From Anthopleura xanthogrammica (Eukaryota; Cnidaria; Anthozoa; Actiniaria; Actiniidae): 64,000 bases of DNA. The notes under the pieces are model-generated. The model made no database searches, was not told the origin of the DNA, and saw nothing but the letters and a program-made list of their open reading frames with translations. This document shows, piece by piece, positions 33,001 through 43,764 of this stretch. The stretch spans positions 10,379,090 through 10,443,089 of the forward strand of contig OZ025207.1 of the NCBI GenBank assembly GCA_964019055.1, written 5' to 3'. The translations under genes and the position numbers were made by a program. The first letter of the stretch is position 1. Every line of letters starts with the position of its first letter.

Positions 33001-34018
33001 ATGTATCGATAAGCGTAGCACGTCTGACACAGTGTATGGATCTGTTGCTGGTACCAGGTGCTGGATTGCTCCAGAAGTATTGAAGTCATCATATAAGGAA
33101 CATTCCATGGCATCTGACGTATTTTCTTGTGGACTGCTCCTTCATTACATCTTGATAGTCAAGAGAAATCCTTTTTCTCCAGTAGACTGTGCTAATAAAA
33201 GTGAATTGCAAATCTACCATGAAACTGAAGCCAACGTGATGAGAGACAACAGAGAGGGATGGGATTCAGGCTTGCTGCTCCCAGAAGCTACTGATCTCAT
33301 AAATAGTATGCTGGACAATGTTAAAGCAAAGCGACCAACAGCAGCCGAAGCACTGGTCCATCCAATGTTCTGGCTAAAAAAGAAAAAAATGGAGTTTCTA
33401 ATTGCTGTTGCTAATCAACCAGAGGTCGAGTGTTCACGTGCTAAAAGAGTACCTCCCTTAACGCCAGTAGAGGATGATCTAGAGAACAGCTTTAGCACCA
33501 TTGTCACAGAAAAGACTTGGAATGATTCAGGCTATGTAAACATGCCCGCAATTTATGCTGAAATGACAAAGAAGAGAAAATATGATACCTTTTCTGTTGT
33601 AGAGTTAGTGAGGTTTGTACGCAACACCCACTCACATGTCTCTGAAGACAAGCTGCCAACTTCAATCAGGAAACTAGTGCTAGAAGACTTTGTGTTTTTG
33701 GAATGCTTTCCCAATCTACTAATAGAAGTCTTCAAATGCATAAAAACTCATGGATGGGACTCAAGAGAAGAAATCAAGTATGCACTAGATGACGAGATGA
33801 CTAATGAACTAAAAGGTAATGCACTTTTTTATGCATGAGGAAGTACAATAATATCAGTTTACATACTGGGGAAGGGATGGTGAAGGGAAGGGGAGGGAAG
33901 GGTGATCGGAGCCGAGAGTACCGGTATGACAATTTCACTTTGTTACTCTTTCCTTAATATTTTAGGTTGTGCTGAAAGTATTCCTGAGGAGGTGCTGACT
34001 GACATTGAAAATGACTGA
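27004..34018 (+). CDS. Ankyrin-repeat / IRE1-type kinase / KEN endoribonuclease (RNase L-like), with frameshift
   Basis: Two overlapping frames (27004-29208, then the next frame to 33815) plus a short last exon at 33966-34018 (donor AAAAG|GTAATG, acceptor ATTTTAG) make about 2287 residues if read through one extra base near 29192-29196. Residues 1 to about 1800 hold about 35-40 ankyrin units of the form GKTALIYSLQ...GADVN. The kinase, about 1850-2115, has GSFGLVF, VAIK, HRDLKPSN (32915-32938), IADFGLSR and GTRCWIAPE, close to IRE1. The KEN domain, about 2115-2245, starts HPMFWLKKKK and has VVELVRFVRNTHSH and DFVFLECFPNLLIEVF. The Tyr at 33581 lies 13 residues before the Arg at 33620, as in IRE1, and the following Asn and His are kept. 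Vertebrate RNase L has this order but nine ankyrins and a pseudokinase. There is no signal peptide or membrane segment, so it is presumably cytosolic. Start chosen as the first ATG of the open frame. Confidence 0.85.
29183..29208 (+). other. Frame switch within the ankyrin array
   Basis: The first frame ends at TAA 29206-29208. The second frame is open across this point and has ATG at 29183. Ankyrin similarity passes smoothly from one frame to the next around GAAAATGAAAAATG at 29185-29198. Removing the effect of one A in the A5 run at 29192-29196 would restore one continuous repeat. Possible causes: assembly error in a homopolymer, an inactivating indel, programmed frameshifting, or stop-reinitiation at ATG 29183. 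No plausible GT-AG intron spans it. Confidence 0.85.
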
Positions 34019-34189
34019 AATCATCCTATATGTGCTGTCATTCTGTCTTATTCAGAGCACTTTTCATGAAGTCAGGTTGCCAGTGCAGGGTCTTTGGCCA
34101 TACCATGGAGTCAAGGAGAAACACAAAAGTAAGAAATGTGTACAGAAGAACATTGTAAAGTAAACAGCTAAAGTCTATTAATTCATAAA

Positions 34190-35440
34190 AATACTAAAAT
34201 ATGTAGAGTATGAGTATACTATTAGATAAATTAATGTAAATCTATTATTACCACGCATATCATTAGATTATTTGTAGTGTGAAAAATAGATATAAAATGC
34301 TTTCTTGTGACACACCATGGAACATCCCACTTGTCACTTGTATTTTCTTGTCGAATACACTTGTCTGAAGGCTCATGTGTATACTAGTAAATACAAGTGA
34401 CTTGTGTGAGAATGTTCCATGGTATGGAATCAATATCACAATATTTGTAGAGTATGAGTGTATATAGATTTTTATCCAACACCATACAAAATACAGCCAA
34501 TCAGAAAGCAGGAAAGCTGTTGTATATTCGTGGGTATTTCACTCGTCCTTCCCATCATGCACTGCCTGTTGAATCTACACATTTGTATTTTCTATGGTGT
34601 GGGATAAAACAGTTATACAATGGTTTCTTGTGGCACACCATGGGATATCCCAACTGTCACTTGTATTTTCTTTGCATACACACTCACCTAAAGGCTCGTG
34701 TGTATACTAGAAACTACAAGTGACTTGTGGGATATTCCATGGTATGCCACTTGAAACCATTGTATAACTAGTATATATATGAAAATCTGTAACCATACAT
34801 GCTATTAGAATATCTGTAGATTCTATAAATCTAAACCATGGATGTCATAAGTAATATATACAGTACATATGAGTGGCAATGATGTATGGGATATAAAATC
34901 TTGAGCCAGAGGCAAGAGGCTGCATAACTCATAATAATTGTCTCAAATATTGTATCTTATCATATTAATTTTTTAATGAAAATACAGATTCTGGAGAATA
35001 TATAGCCCTCAAAAGCAGTGATATTTAAGAAAATATGGTTTCAATGATGGTCAATGTTTTCTGATGTCATGCACACAATGTTTGGTACGGGCATCCTCAT
35101 TGATTATTGTGTTTAGGTTAACAAAGCAAGGTACAGGGTGTTTGATCTAGTTGGTTAGACTAGTTTTTGAAAAGGCTCTGGGAAACCGTCCTCCTTAAAA
35201 AGGACCTACAGGTTAATTAGTATTCTCAATCGGATTTGTAGAGTATGAGTATGGATATATGTAAATCTATACCATGCAGGTCATTATAATATTTATAGAG
35301 TATGAGTATAGATATATGTAAATCTATACCATGCAGGTCATTATAATATTTGTAGAGTATGAGTATAGATATATGTAAATCTATACCATGCAGGTCATTA
35401 TAATATTTGTAGAGACTGTATGAGTATTAAGATATGGGGG
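34190..35440. repeat. 57-bp tandem repeat and scattered relatives
   Basis: Perfect or near-perfect 57-bp units begin ATTTGTAGAGTATGAGTAT at 35234, 35291, 35348 and 35405. Decayed copies of TGTAGAGTATGAGTAT occur near 34201 and 34446, and a related TATCTGTAGATTCTATAAAT near 34810. Palindromic elements seem inserted between these copies. The region follows the stop codon of the ankyrin-KEN gene. Confidence 0.75.
34485..34790. mobile_element. Palindromic element, copy 1 (TATACAATGGTTTC arms)
   Basis: TATACAATGGTTTCTTGTGG at about 34614 is mirrored by CCACTTGAAACCATTGTATA at about 34745, with inner arms CCATGGGATATCCCA and TGGGATATTCCATGG. AATACAGCCAATCAGAAAGC precedes it at about 34491. The same arrangement recurs at 42960-43265. 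A more diverged relative lies at about 34275-34440. Confidence 0.75.
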
Positions 35441-35732
35441 ATCGGAGGGTTTATAACTGAGGGTTTTTATCTATTTCTTAATCATTCCTATATTTTTCCT
35501 CTAATGTTACACATGTATACAAATTTGTTAATAAAGTTTGTAGTAGTTTTGTGTATCTGTTGGTAATTACTGTATTACAGGATGCTTAAGAGTGCAAACA
35601 CTATATGAGCACTAATTTGTACTAAACAGCACTGCTATTTCATTCAAAATAGATTTAGTACTGTCTCAAATTACTGTCGAACAGCGCAACCTCTGGGACT
35701 GAGTGTCGAAAATATTCAGCAAGCAAGAATGG

Positions 35733-36965
35733 AGCTGCCCTGGGTTTTTACAAAAGCTAACCCATCTCATTTTAAATGGCTGTAACTGAGTCCGCCCATC
35801 ATAGACCTCTGTCGGACTAGCCACTTTCACCTGTGTACGACTACCAATTTAATGAATTTTGACCAGATATGGGTTTTGTGGAGTTCAAAGCTCTTCCATG
35901 CAGCCACGCCCTAGTGACGTCACTGAAATTCTTTAAATGAGAATTTTCATCAATGTTTTGAGGCAAAAAAAGCAACGTCTTTAAAGTGCACATAACCTTT
36001 TTTTCAATGCCTTCAATACTGATTGCACATGAAGTAAATAGTTCAATGGTAAATTATTTCTTGATCTGAGTGATGCGTCTTTAAGATATGAAGGTTTATA
36101 CTTCCAATATGTTAATGACTGTGATCATGTCTAGTAAGGCTTCATTAAATATACAAAATTGATCTTGTTCACACAAACAGTATTTATTATTTTAAAAAGC
36201 ATTATTATTTTACTTATGGTTTATATAAAAGATATCTCAAATTTGTTTTCTTAAAATGGCAGTGTTTAGTATTACTAGTCAAAACAAATACACTAAAATA
36301 CCTTAGTAGACGTCACAGTCATTAACATATTGGAGTTATGAACCTTCATATCTTAAAGACTCTTCACTCAGATTTAGACATATTTTACCATTCGACTACC
36401 GTAAATCCTCTATTAAGCCCCCCAGGGGACTTATTTATTTCAGGCACGTTTGGGGGGGGGGGGGGCTTAATAGAGAGAGGGGGCTTATTGATTTTTAGCC
36501 GAAACGCACAACACAACACGGTAAACTCAGAATTAAACTGAAGTATTACTATGGACCGTCTTGCATAATCTATAGGGATGTCAATGACATGGTATATGCA
36601 TTGTTCAAATTACACAGTATTTTCAACATTTAATTCACTTGTGTTAGTCTCTCAAGTATGATTTACCATTATTGTGTTGTGAAGGGGAGGGGGCATCCGA
36701 GGGGGGCTTAAAAGAAAGGGGGCTTAATAAATTTCTTCCTTTAAAAAGGGGGAACTTATTAGAGAGGGCGGGACTTATTTGAGAGGGGGGCTTAATAGAG
36801 GATTTACAGTATTTACTTCATGTAGAATCAGTATTGAAGGCATTGAAAAAAGCTAAGGTTATGTGCACTTTAATAACTTTTGTGGCTAGTCCAACAGAGG
36901 TCTATAATGGGAGGTACAGCAATTTAAAATGAGATGGGGAAGCTCCAGAAAAACCTTGGGCAGCC
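35733..36965. repeat. Long imperfect palindrome with a nested MITE
   Basis: The left arm, about 35733-36150, is inverted at about 36296-36398 plus 36810-36965. For example GTGCACATAACCTTTTTTTC at about 35987 pairs with GAAAAAAGCTAAGGTTATGTGCAC near 36845, and CATATTGGAG pairs with CTTCCAATATG. The centre is about 150 bp. It is probably a foldback-type element, and one arm is split by the 411-bp insertion. Confidence 0.75.
36399..36809. mobile_element. Tc1/mariner-type MITE (TA target duplication)
   Basis: CCGTAAATCCTCTATTAAGC at the left is mirrored by GCTTAATAGAGGATTTACAG at the right; only the second base differs. TA flanks both ends (36397-36398 and 36810-36811). The intact opposite arm of the surrounding palindrome shows one TA at this place. 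Long G runs lie inside. 411 bp, no transposase. Confidence 0.85.
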
Positions 36966-36969
36966 ACCT

Positions 36970-38653
36970 TAAGAAAAATTGGTAATGACCTTACTGTATG
37001 CAATATTGGTCGCTGCTAATTTGCATAAAGAAACAGCTTAACAAATTTTTTTTAAATATTTTGTCTTCACATGAAAGACCATCAGTGAATTAGTAACTTT
37101 GCACAGTTTCAAAGAATAGAGATAAATGTTTGCAGAGGTATAAGCATTTGAAATGTGGCAAAAACACGAAAACGAGGCTGGTTGGGCTATGGCTGTGTTT
37201 TTCATACAAATCCTTCTAATTTTAAATCGCTGTAATTCCCCTAGTATTTAAATGCTTTCGAATGCGGGCTGTTATGACTTTAGCAGCTGAGTGGAAAGCA
37301 GTACTAGTCCCGGGGGGGGGGGGGGGGGGGGGACTCCCATATATAGAAGAGCGGGGATCTGGTCAAGGTACGCGCAAACTCCAGGAGCTTGGGCTACCTG
37401 TGGTTACAAACGAGAGGGAATGAGTATTAAAACCTCGTTTTGAAGAAGTTAACGATCAAACTGCATAAATGAAAGGTAAGTTGTGTTTTTATTATAATTT
37501 TATTTTTATTCTTAGTATTTTTCTAGAGATTCATTAGATTATTTTATAAGGTCTTTGATCTTTTAACTTTTTTTTTCTTTGCTTCCCGAATGGTAAAGAA
37601 AATTTAAAATTCATCAAAAGAGATGAATAAAAGTCGTGCCTCGTAAAAATATTGCTGAAAAATGAACAATTTGCTATAATTTTATCTCATCCTTTTATAT
37701 TGAAATGATTTCGTTAGGCTGTAATGCAAAATGTTTGTGGTTTACACATCTCTAAACCACAAATTCTACCATGTATTAATGCTATTGATTATTTATAACG
37801 ATTTGAAATCAGTTCTTCATTTGATAAAAAAATATTATTAGACAATCTGCACTCTTTTTATAAAAAAATTGAACAGCTCTTTTTTCTGTGCTCTGTTCGA
37901 GCTCTGCTCAGTAATAAAGCATACAGAAATCGAGTGTTGAAAGCATGATAGCATGAAAGAAGAAGAAGTGAGCGGCAGTAGTAGATCCAGGGTTGGTTCT
38001 TTGGGTTCCATAGAACCTCCCTTTGTGAGAATTAGTGAAGCCATCATTATGTTCTTTACGCTCAGTGATTAACAAATAAAACAGCTTTTTCTGTACTCTA
38101 TATAGTGATAAAGCACACAGGAAGTGACATTAAAGCACAAAATGAGTGTAACGAGAAGCACAATTAAGCCGTAGGCAAGTTCTTCTCACACTTCTTAAGT
38201 GCTTTCGTATGCAGCCTCCTATTTAGTGCTTGTTTACTGAACTGAGCACAGAAAACCTGTTTTAATCACAATTTTTTATATAGAAAGAACGATCTTTTGT
38301 AGTTATTGGTGCTGTTTTCTTACACTTTTTTGAAAAGTTTGGTGCATGCGGATGATCAGGTAGTGTGCTGCATTCAATAATAAACCACAATTCTTGACCA
38401 ATCAGAGTGCCAGTATTATCTGAGCTATGAAATAGGATGAAATTGGAACCCCACTTTGTGAAGCTGATCACACCAGCTTTAATGTGTACTTGAAGCATCT
38501 CTCAATCTCTTAGATAGGGAGCACAGTTCTGAATGAATCGGCACAATTGTAGGAGTATATGACTAGATAAATAATATTTCTATATAGTGGACTATTGATA
38601 AATAGATTTTTGCTAACAATTATATTTTTTAGAAAAAATATCATAATTGTACA
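36970..38653. other. Intergenic upstream of BtpA copy B
   Basis: It contains a poly-G head at about 37312-37332 followed by GACTCCCATATATAGAAG, and GAGCTTGGGCTACCTGTGGTT at about 37385. A possible 5' UTR exon ends AATGAAAG|GTAAGTT at about 37469, with a candidate acceptor TTTTTTAG near 38631 just before the BtpA start. No coding exon seen. Confidence 0.4.
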
Positions 38654-41600
38654 ATGGCAAAAAAATTTTCGTCTGTGTTTGGTCGGAAGTCTGCGGTTGT
38701 TATAGGAATGATTCATGTGGATCCCTTACCAGGTGTGTATTATAACTGATATGGCTCATTTTTAACATGTCTTAGCAGTAACCATATACTTTATTTAATT
38801 TGTTTCTATCAGCCTGAACGAAATTGAAATACCTGGTATATTATTATGGTTTAGTTAGTCACTGGCGCGCAGTGCACTTCCATTTCACTTCCATTGGATT
38901 TGAGAACTTCTTTCCCTTAATTTAAGAGGAAATCCTCCCTCTGTAAAACCCACAATATCTTTATAAATCAGACTCTATAAAGGGGACCAGGGAGAACTAT
39001 TTGTTTAGCTTTGTCACATACAGTTTATTACATACATTCTTGAACAGAGTATATATTTTTTCCATTCAAGCATACTTCAGTAAGTTAATGACATTGGAAG
39101 ATGTCAAAATGGTCATGATTATAGTTACTATTTAATCACTTTATCATAATTATTTTTCTATTCATTGTTGTTGATATTTAGGAACTCCATTAAATAAATT
39201 ATCAGTGGATCAGATTGTTGAAAATGCCAAATGTGAGGCACAGATTTACAAGAAGGCAGGGGTGGTGAGTCTGAGCCTATCTTTGTTATCAAGCTTCTTA
39301 TAATTTCTTAAGCATGGATCTTATATATATCAGTGACACACACATAAAGCCTACTACAGTACATATCAGGGCTGGAAATAATGGTTGGTCAGTCGTCAGT
39401 CATGATGACCAGCAAAATTCGTTTTAGCTTGGTAATACCTTGTTTCTGGGTTTCTAGACAACTAGTCAAAATGACTGACAAGGCAAAGAGTTGGTCATTC
39501 AGACAAGTCTGAATTCTGGCCTGACATTTTCTGATAAACAGCCGTGCAGTACGTATTGCTGCACATCCCTAGCAACCCACATCATACGCACAATGTACTG
39601 GAGATTGAAGTTGATACTGGTATACCAAAAAAATTTGCAAATATCTCGGTCTGATAATGAGTATTGGGATAAAGAATCCACTGACCACATGCAAGCGATG
39701 ACTGCAGACAAGTTGCCTACCACTTTCACATTATTGTGACAGGCAAGGCTGGTATGACACTGAGAGTTATCATCGCTCAATCCAGAAATCAGCTTAAATT
39801 TTTGCAGGTTGGCAACAAAAATGGGACAGCCTGGGATACCATATTTTGTTAAGTGCAACCTTGACTTGCAACCATTTTTTTTGGTCATGCAAATGGGACA
39901 GGCTTTATTAATTTACACATTTTTTTCTTTCTTGAGGACCCATAATTTACTTGCCCCAGACATCTATTACACACTCTCCAACATGCATCAGGCTTATTAA
40001 AGCCTTATGGTTTGCTTGGGCAAAATGTTTTTTTTTTCAATTTCAGGCCAAGTGTCATTCCCTAAAGTATGATTTTTTGTTTAACAGCATTGTATGAGAA
40101 AGCACATGATCATGAATAATACATAATACAAATTACTCAAACAAAGAATCTTATTCTCAAGAGAATGATTAAAGTGGTCTGAAAATTGGGAAAACATAAT
40201 TTGCCAAAGCAAAGAAAAGGCAATTGTTCAGTCAGTTTTTCCCCCCAGTATGTTAACATGATGATCAATTATCCATTTACTTTACACCACAGGATGCTGT
40301 CATGGTTGAAAACATGCATGACCTTCCATACCTAAACCGTCAAGTTGGACCAGAAATTACAGCTTCAATGAGTGTAATCTGCAATGAAGTTAAGAGAGAA
40401 GTAGGCTCGATTCCATGTGGGATTAACATTCTGTCGGGTGCCAACAAGGCTGCAATGGCTGTTGCTAAAGCAGCTGGACTGGATTTTATACGAGCAGAAG
40501 GGTTTGTGTTTTCTCAGATTGGAGATGAAGGACTGATGAATTCGGATGCTGGAGAATTATTGAGATATAGGAGACACATCAATGCTGAAAATGTCCTTGT
40601 ATTTACTGACGTCAAAACTAAACACAGGTGTATATTATATTATATTTCTGTGGTTCTACAGGGGTATTAAAACCATTACTAATCCTCATTTCCAACCCCT
40701 GACCACACCTACCACCCCACCTTAGTTTTCTGGGACTCATGCTGTGCCACTGAATTGGACTTTTTGCTTGTGATTTCAACCTTTAAACCAAAGTTTACTT
40801 TAAAACTTTAAAGCCCATTCCCTAAAAAATAAACTCAAATCCTAATAGCTAGATGTCACATTTGGCTGTAAAGCCTTGTTCACACTGTCTTCTAGTGTTG
40901 TAAGCGTTGGAATCAGAATCAGAATCCCAAAAAGCTTATGATTCAGTGTGAAATCAAAAGCCTCTCTTTGGCACTCACTTGTTTGTTATTTTCAAACAAG
41001 TCCACTGTATAATGTGATAATCGGAATCATAAGAAAAAGTTAACCTTGTGACCCTTCCAATTCCAGTTCCTTTGCTCTTCTGCTTCTGATTCCGACTTTG
41101 ATCATTAGTTAACGCTGGTCATAAGCTACTCTTATGATCATTCCAATTGCAATTCCAATCATTGCTTACAATGCTAGTGTGAGTCAGGCTTATATATATG
41201 AATACAGTATGATCAGGCCGAACATAAGTGCACAGCCCTTTCACAATAGTCTAGAAAACCTTATCTTCACTACAGCCCTCCACCACCCTGAGATTATAAG
41301 ACAATAGGATTGGCATGACCTGATTTGATTGTCTTTTTTTAATTGATACTAAGCATTTTCTCTTTACGCTGTCTAAATTTCCAGTTCCCATGCCATCACA
41401 AGAGATATTGATGCTGTGGAGATGGCAAAAGCAGCTGAATTCTTCCAGTCAGATGGGGTTATCATAACCGGTATCTCTACAGGATCCCCAGCAAGCTACA
41501 AAGAGATGTTAGCAGTACACGAGGCAGTGTCTGTGCCAGTAATAATAGGATCTGGGGTGGATATCAGTAATGTGGACCAATTTCTAAGTGCTAATGCCAT

Positions 41601-41703
41601 GATAATAGGGTCACATTTCAAGGAAGATGGACACTGGTCCAAACCTGTCAGCTTTGATAGAGTCAAGAGCTTAATGGCCAAGGTGGAACGAATGAGGAAG
41701 TAG
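38654..41703 (+). CDS. BtpA-family protein, copy B (4 exons)
   Basis: Exons 38654-38732, 39182-39264, 40293-40627 and 41385-41703 give 816 nt, 271 residues, in phase. Exons 2-4 have exactly the same lengths as in copy A (83, 335, 319 nt). Exon 1 is 15 nt shorter (MAKKFSSVFGRKSAVV). Exon 2 differs clearly (GTPLNKLSVDQIVENAK versus GTPMNKFPMADIINKAK). Exon 4 from ELAAEFF-equivalent codons onward is almost identical in DNA. Family motifs are the same. The pair brackets the ankyrin-KEN gene, so the duplication either spanned it or it was inserted between. Biochemical activity unknown to me. Confidence 0.88.
39366..39535. repeat. hAT-type MITE fragment in BtpA-B intron 2
   Basis: It starts CAGGGCTGGAAATAATGG and continues GTCAGTCATGATGACCAGC, matching the element at 42320-42512, but the right terminus is not intact. 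Confidence 0.5.
40000..40215. mobile_element. MITE family 1 copy in BtpA-B intron 2
   Basis: GGTTTGCTTGGGCAAAATG at the left is mirrored by CATAATTTGCCAAAGCAAAG at the right. Inner motifs TTCAGGCCAAGTGTCATTCC and AGAGAATGATTAAAGTGGTC match the copies at 15796, 18420 and 43765. Confidence 0.6.
40871..41191. mobile_element. MITE with TTCACACT ends in BtpA-B intron 3
   Basis: AAGCCTTGTTCACACT at the left is mirrored by AGTGTGAGTCAGGCTTA at the right, with TTGTAAGCGTTGGAATC and GATTCCGA-type motifs repeated inside in both orientations. A related left terminus (AGCCTGGTTTACACAAGCG) starts the element at about 54092. Confidence 0.6.
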
Positions 41704-42319
41704 ACACCTTATGATATCTCTTAAATAAGTTAATAAATAAATTATATGAAATATATATTAATCCAATAGATAAAATTATTACTAGGTTAACTAACTTGTA
41801 TAGGTTTCCTTGTATAGTATAATTATGTATTCCCAAGACCCATACATCAGGACTACTGTGTACACTCAGTGCTTGCACATGTCCATATACCAGTTCCATT
41901 TTCAAAGGTGATAGGAGGCTTTATATGTTACGTTGTAGTCAATGGTCAAATTTTGATAGACATATTGTTGTTGTTTTATAAGACTTTCAGTGATATGAAA
42001 TTCATAGACTTAGTGCATACACAGCATCTTTGTTCTCAGTTTTGGACCATTGTGTCACCACACATTTGTATTATTACTAATAATCTGAAGGACCATTGAA
42101 AATGTGAAAGTTGCAGCCAGTATTCAAGACATGGTAATTTTAATTTGACTTATGTAGACTCAAGTACTAGTTCCACTGAAGAAGGTCTGACAACAGACCG
42201 AAAAGTCTCTATGATTTCTTTAAAATTTTAGCCAGAGTCTATAAGTCAAATTAAATAATCAAGTACCATAATCGAGCATACATAATTTCGTATCAAAAAA
42301 AGAATCTAATATTTGTCTA

Positions 42320-42512
42320 ACCAGGGCTTGAAATAGCGGCTGGTCAGTCACCAGTCATGATGGCCCAAAAAATTAGTTTTTTAGCTTCGTCATACCCCAT
42401 TTCTGGCTCAATGTTACTAGTAAAAGTTACTGGCAAGGCAAAGATTTCACCTGACAAGTTCCAATTCTAACTGGACATTGTCAGTTGACCAGCTGTTATT
42501 TCAAGCCCTGTT
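42320..42512. mobile_element. hAT-type MITE (CAGGGCTTGAAATA ends)
   Basis: CAGGGCTTGAAATAGCGGCTGG is mirrored by CAGCTGTTATTTCAAGCCCTG at the right. The interior includes GTCAGTCACCAGTCATGATGG. It shares ends with 20025-20190. No clear 8-bp duplication is visible. Confidence 0.7.
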
Positions 42513-42699
42513 TGACATATTTGAAAACATATTATGGAAATTCTATCAAATGCCTGGTTTTCTAATACATTTTAAAGAGTACTTGACACACTTTTAATAT
42601 TAGTTTTTTTAGATATTTATTGAAGAAGAAAAGGCTTGGTTTAGAGCTCAACTGAATTTTTGGCATAAAAGTATATGAATGTTACTTCATTCTTTGAGG

Positions 42700-42780
42700 A
42701 CCCAGAACACAATTTCCAGGGGGGGGGGGGACTCCCATATATAGAATGGCAGGGATGCTAGTTAGAAATGTTCAAAATTA
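42700..42780. repeat. Poly-G-headed repeat fragment
   Basis: A G12-type run at about 42719-42730 is followed by GACTCCCATATATAGAATGG. The same head occurs at 37312 and, as the complement, the 10240 element also starts with a G run. Confidence 0.6.
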
Positions 42781-42959
42781 CCCCTAAAAGAAGGCAAAAA
42801 AACATGATGCCAAAATATGTTCTAATTATCTTTTCATATTGCACCCAGTTGCAAACAACAGTACTATTGATTACTAGGAACTACAATAACAATATTTTCT
42901 AGGGTAATATATAAAAACACTATTTGAAATAAGCATATTATAGCATATAGATTGATTTA

Positions 42960-43265
42960 TCCCACACCATGGAAAATACAGCCAATCAGAAAGCAGGAAA
43001 GCCATTGTATATTCGTCGGTATTCCTCTCTTCCTTCCCATCATGCACTGTACATTGAATCTATGCATTTGTATTTTCTATGCAGTGGGATAAGATGGTTA
43101 TACAATGGTTTCTCATGGCATACTGTGGATATCCCACTTGTATTTTCTTCATATACACACTCACCTAAAGAGTCCCTAAAGGCTTGTGTGTATACTAGAA
43201 ACTACAAGTGACTCGTGGGATATTGCACGGTATGCCACTTGAAACCATTGTATAACTAGTATATA
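42960..43265. mobile_element. Palindromic element, copy 2
   Basis: AATACAGCCAATCAGAAAGC at about 42973, TATACAATGGTTTCTCATGG at about 43098 and CCACTTGAAACCATTGTATA at about 43235 match copy 1 at 34485-34790 in order and spacing. One copy follows the ankyrin-KEN gene and one follows BtpA-B. Confidence 0.75.
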
Positions 43266-43764
43266 TTAAATCAGTGATTTTTATTGTTCTAAAATATTAT
43301 ATTTATTGAAAACTACATACTGGAAATTTATAATTTATATATTAGCACAAAATCAATTTACTGTTTCATGGATTAATTAAGTACAATAGATAATATTTAA
43401 ACAATATTTAAATGTAAGAAATTATTTATAATCTTGCTATGGGAGAAGAGAATAAAATTTGGGGGGAAAAACAAAATGCATGTCAATTTTTAGCCATTTC
43501 TGGTTTTGTGCCGGAGCCAGTAATTCGGGATAACACCTTTGTCGTTAATGCTAGGTGCTTCAGTAAGCGTCAATTAACTGTTAAAACGGCTCAAGCGTAC
43601 AATACCCCCTGGCCTCCATCAATGATTTTATTATTCGAATATTGAGTTGATTATTCACTCTGAGTTTTAATTAAAAAATCCAGAATCCAAATTTCACATT
43701 CATTTTAAAACTAAAATTCTAAGGGATGGCCTTTCTGGGGAGTTTTTCTACCTTGGCATATGGC

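Noticed and set aside
33816..33838. Ending the ankyrin-KEN protein at the TGA at 33836
   Set aside because: A good donor at 33816 and an acceptor at 33965 give an in-phase last exon ending at 34018; the read-through end NALFYA looks intronic. Transcript data could reverse this.
39499..39888. 129-codon minus-strand open frame in BtpA-B intron 2
   Set aside because: It overlaps the hAT-type MITE fragment, shows no family motif and lies antisense within an intron.
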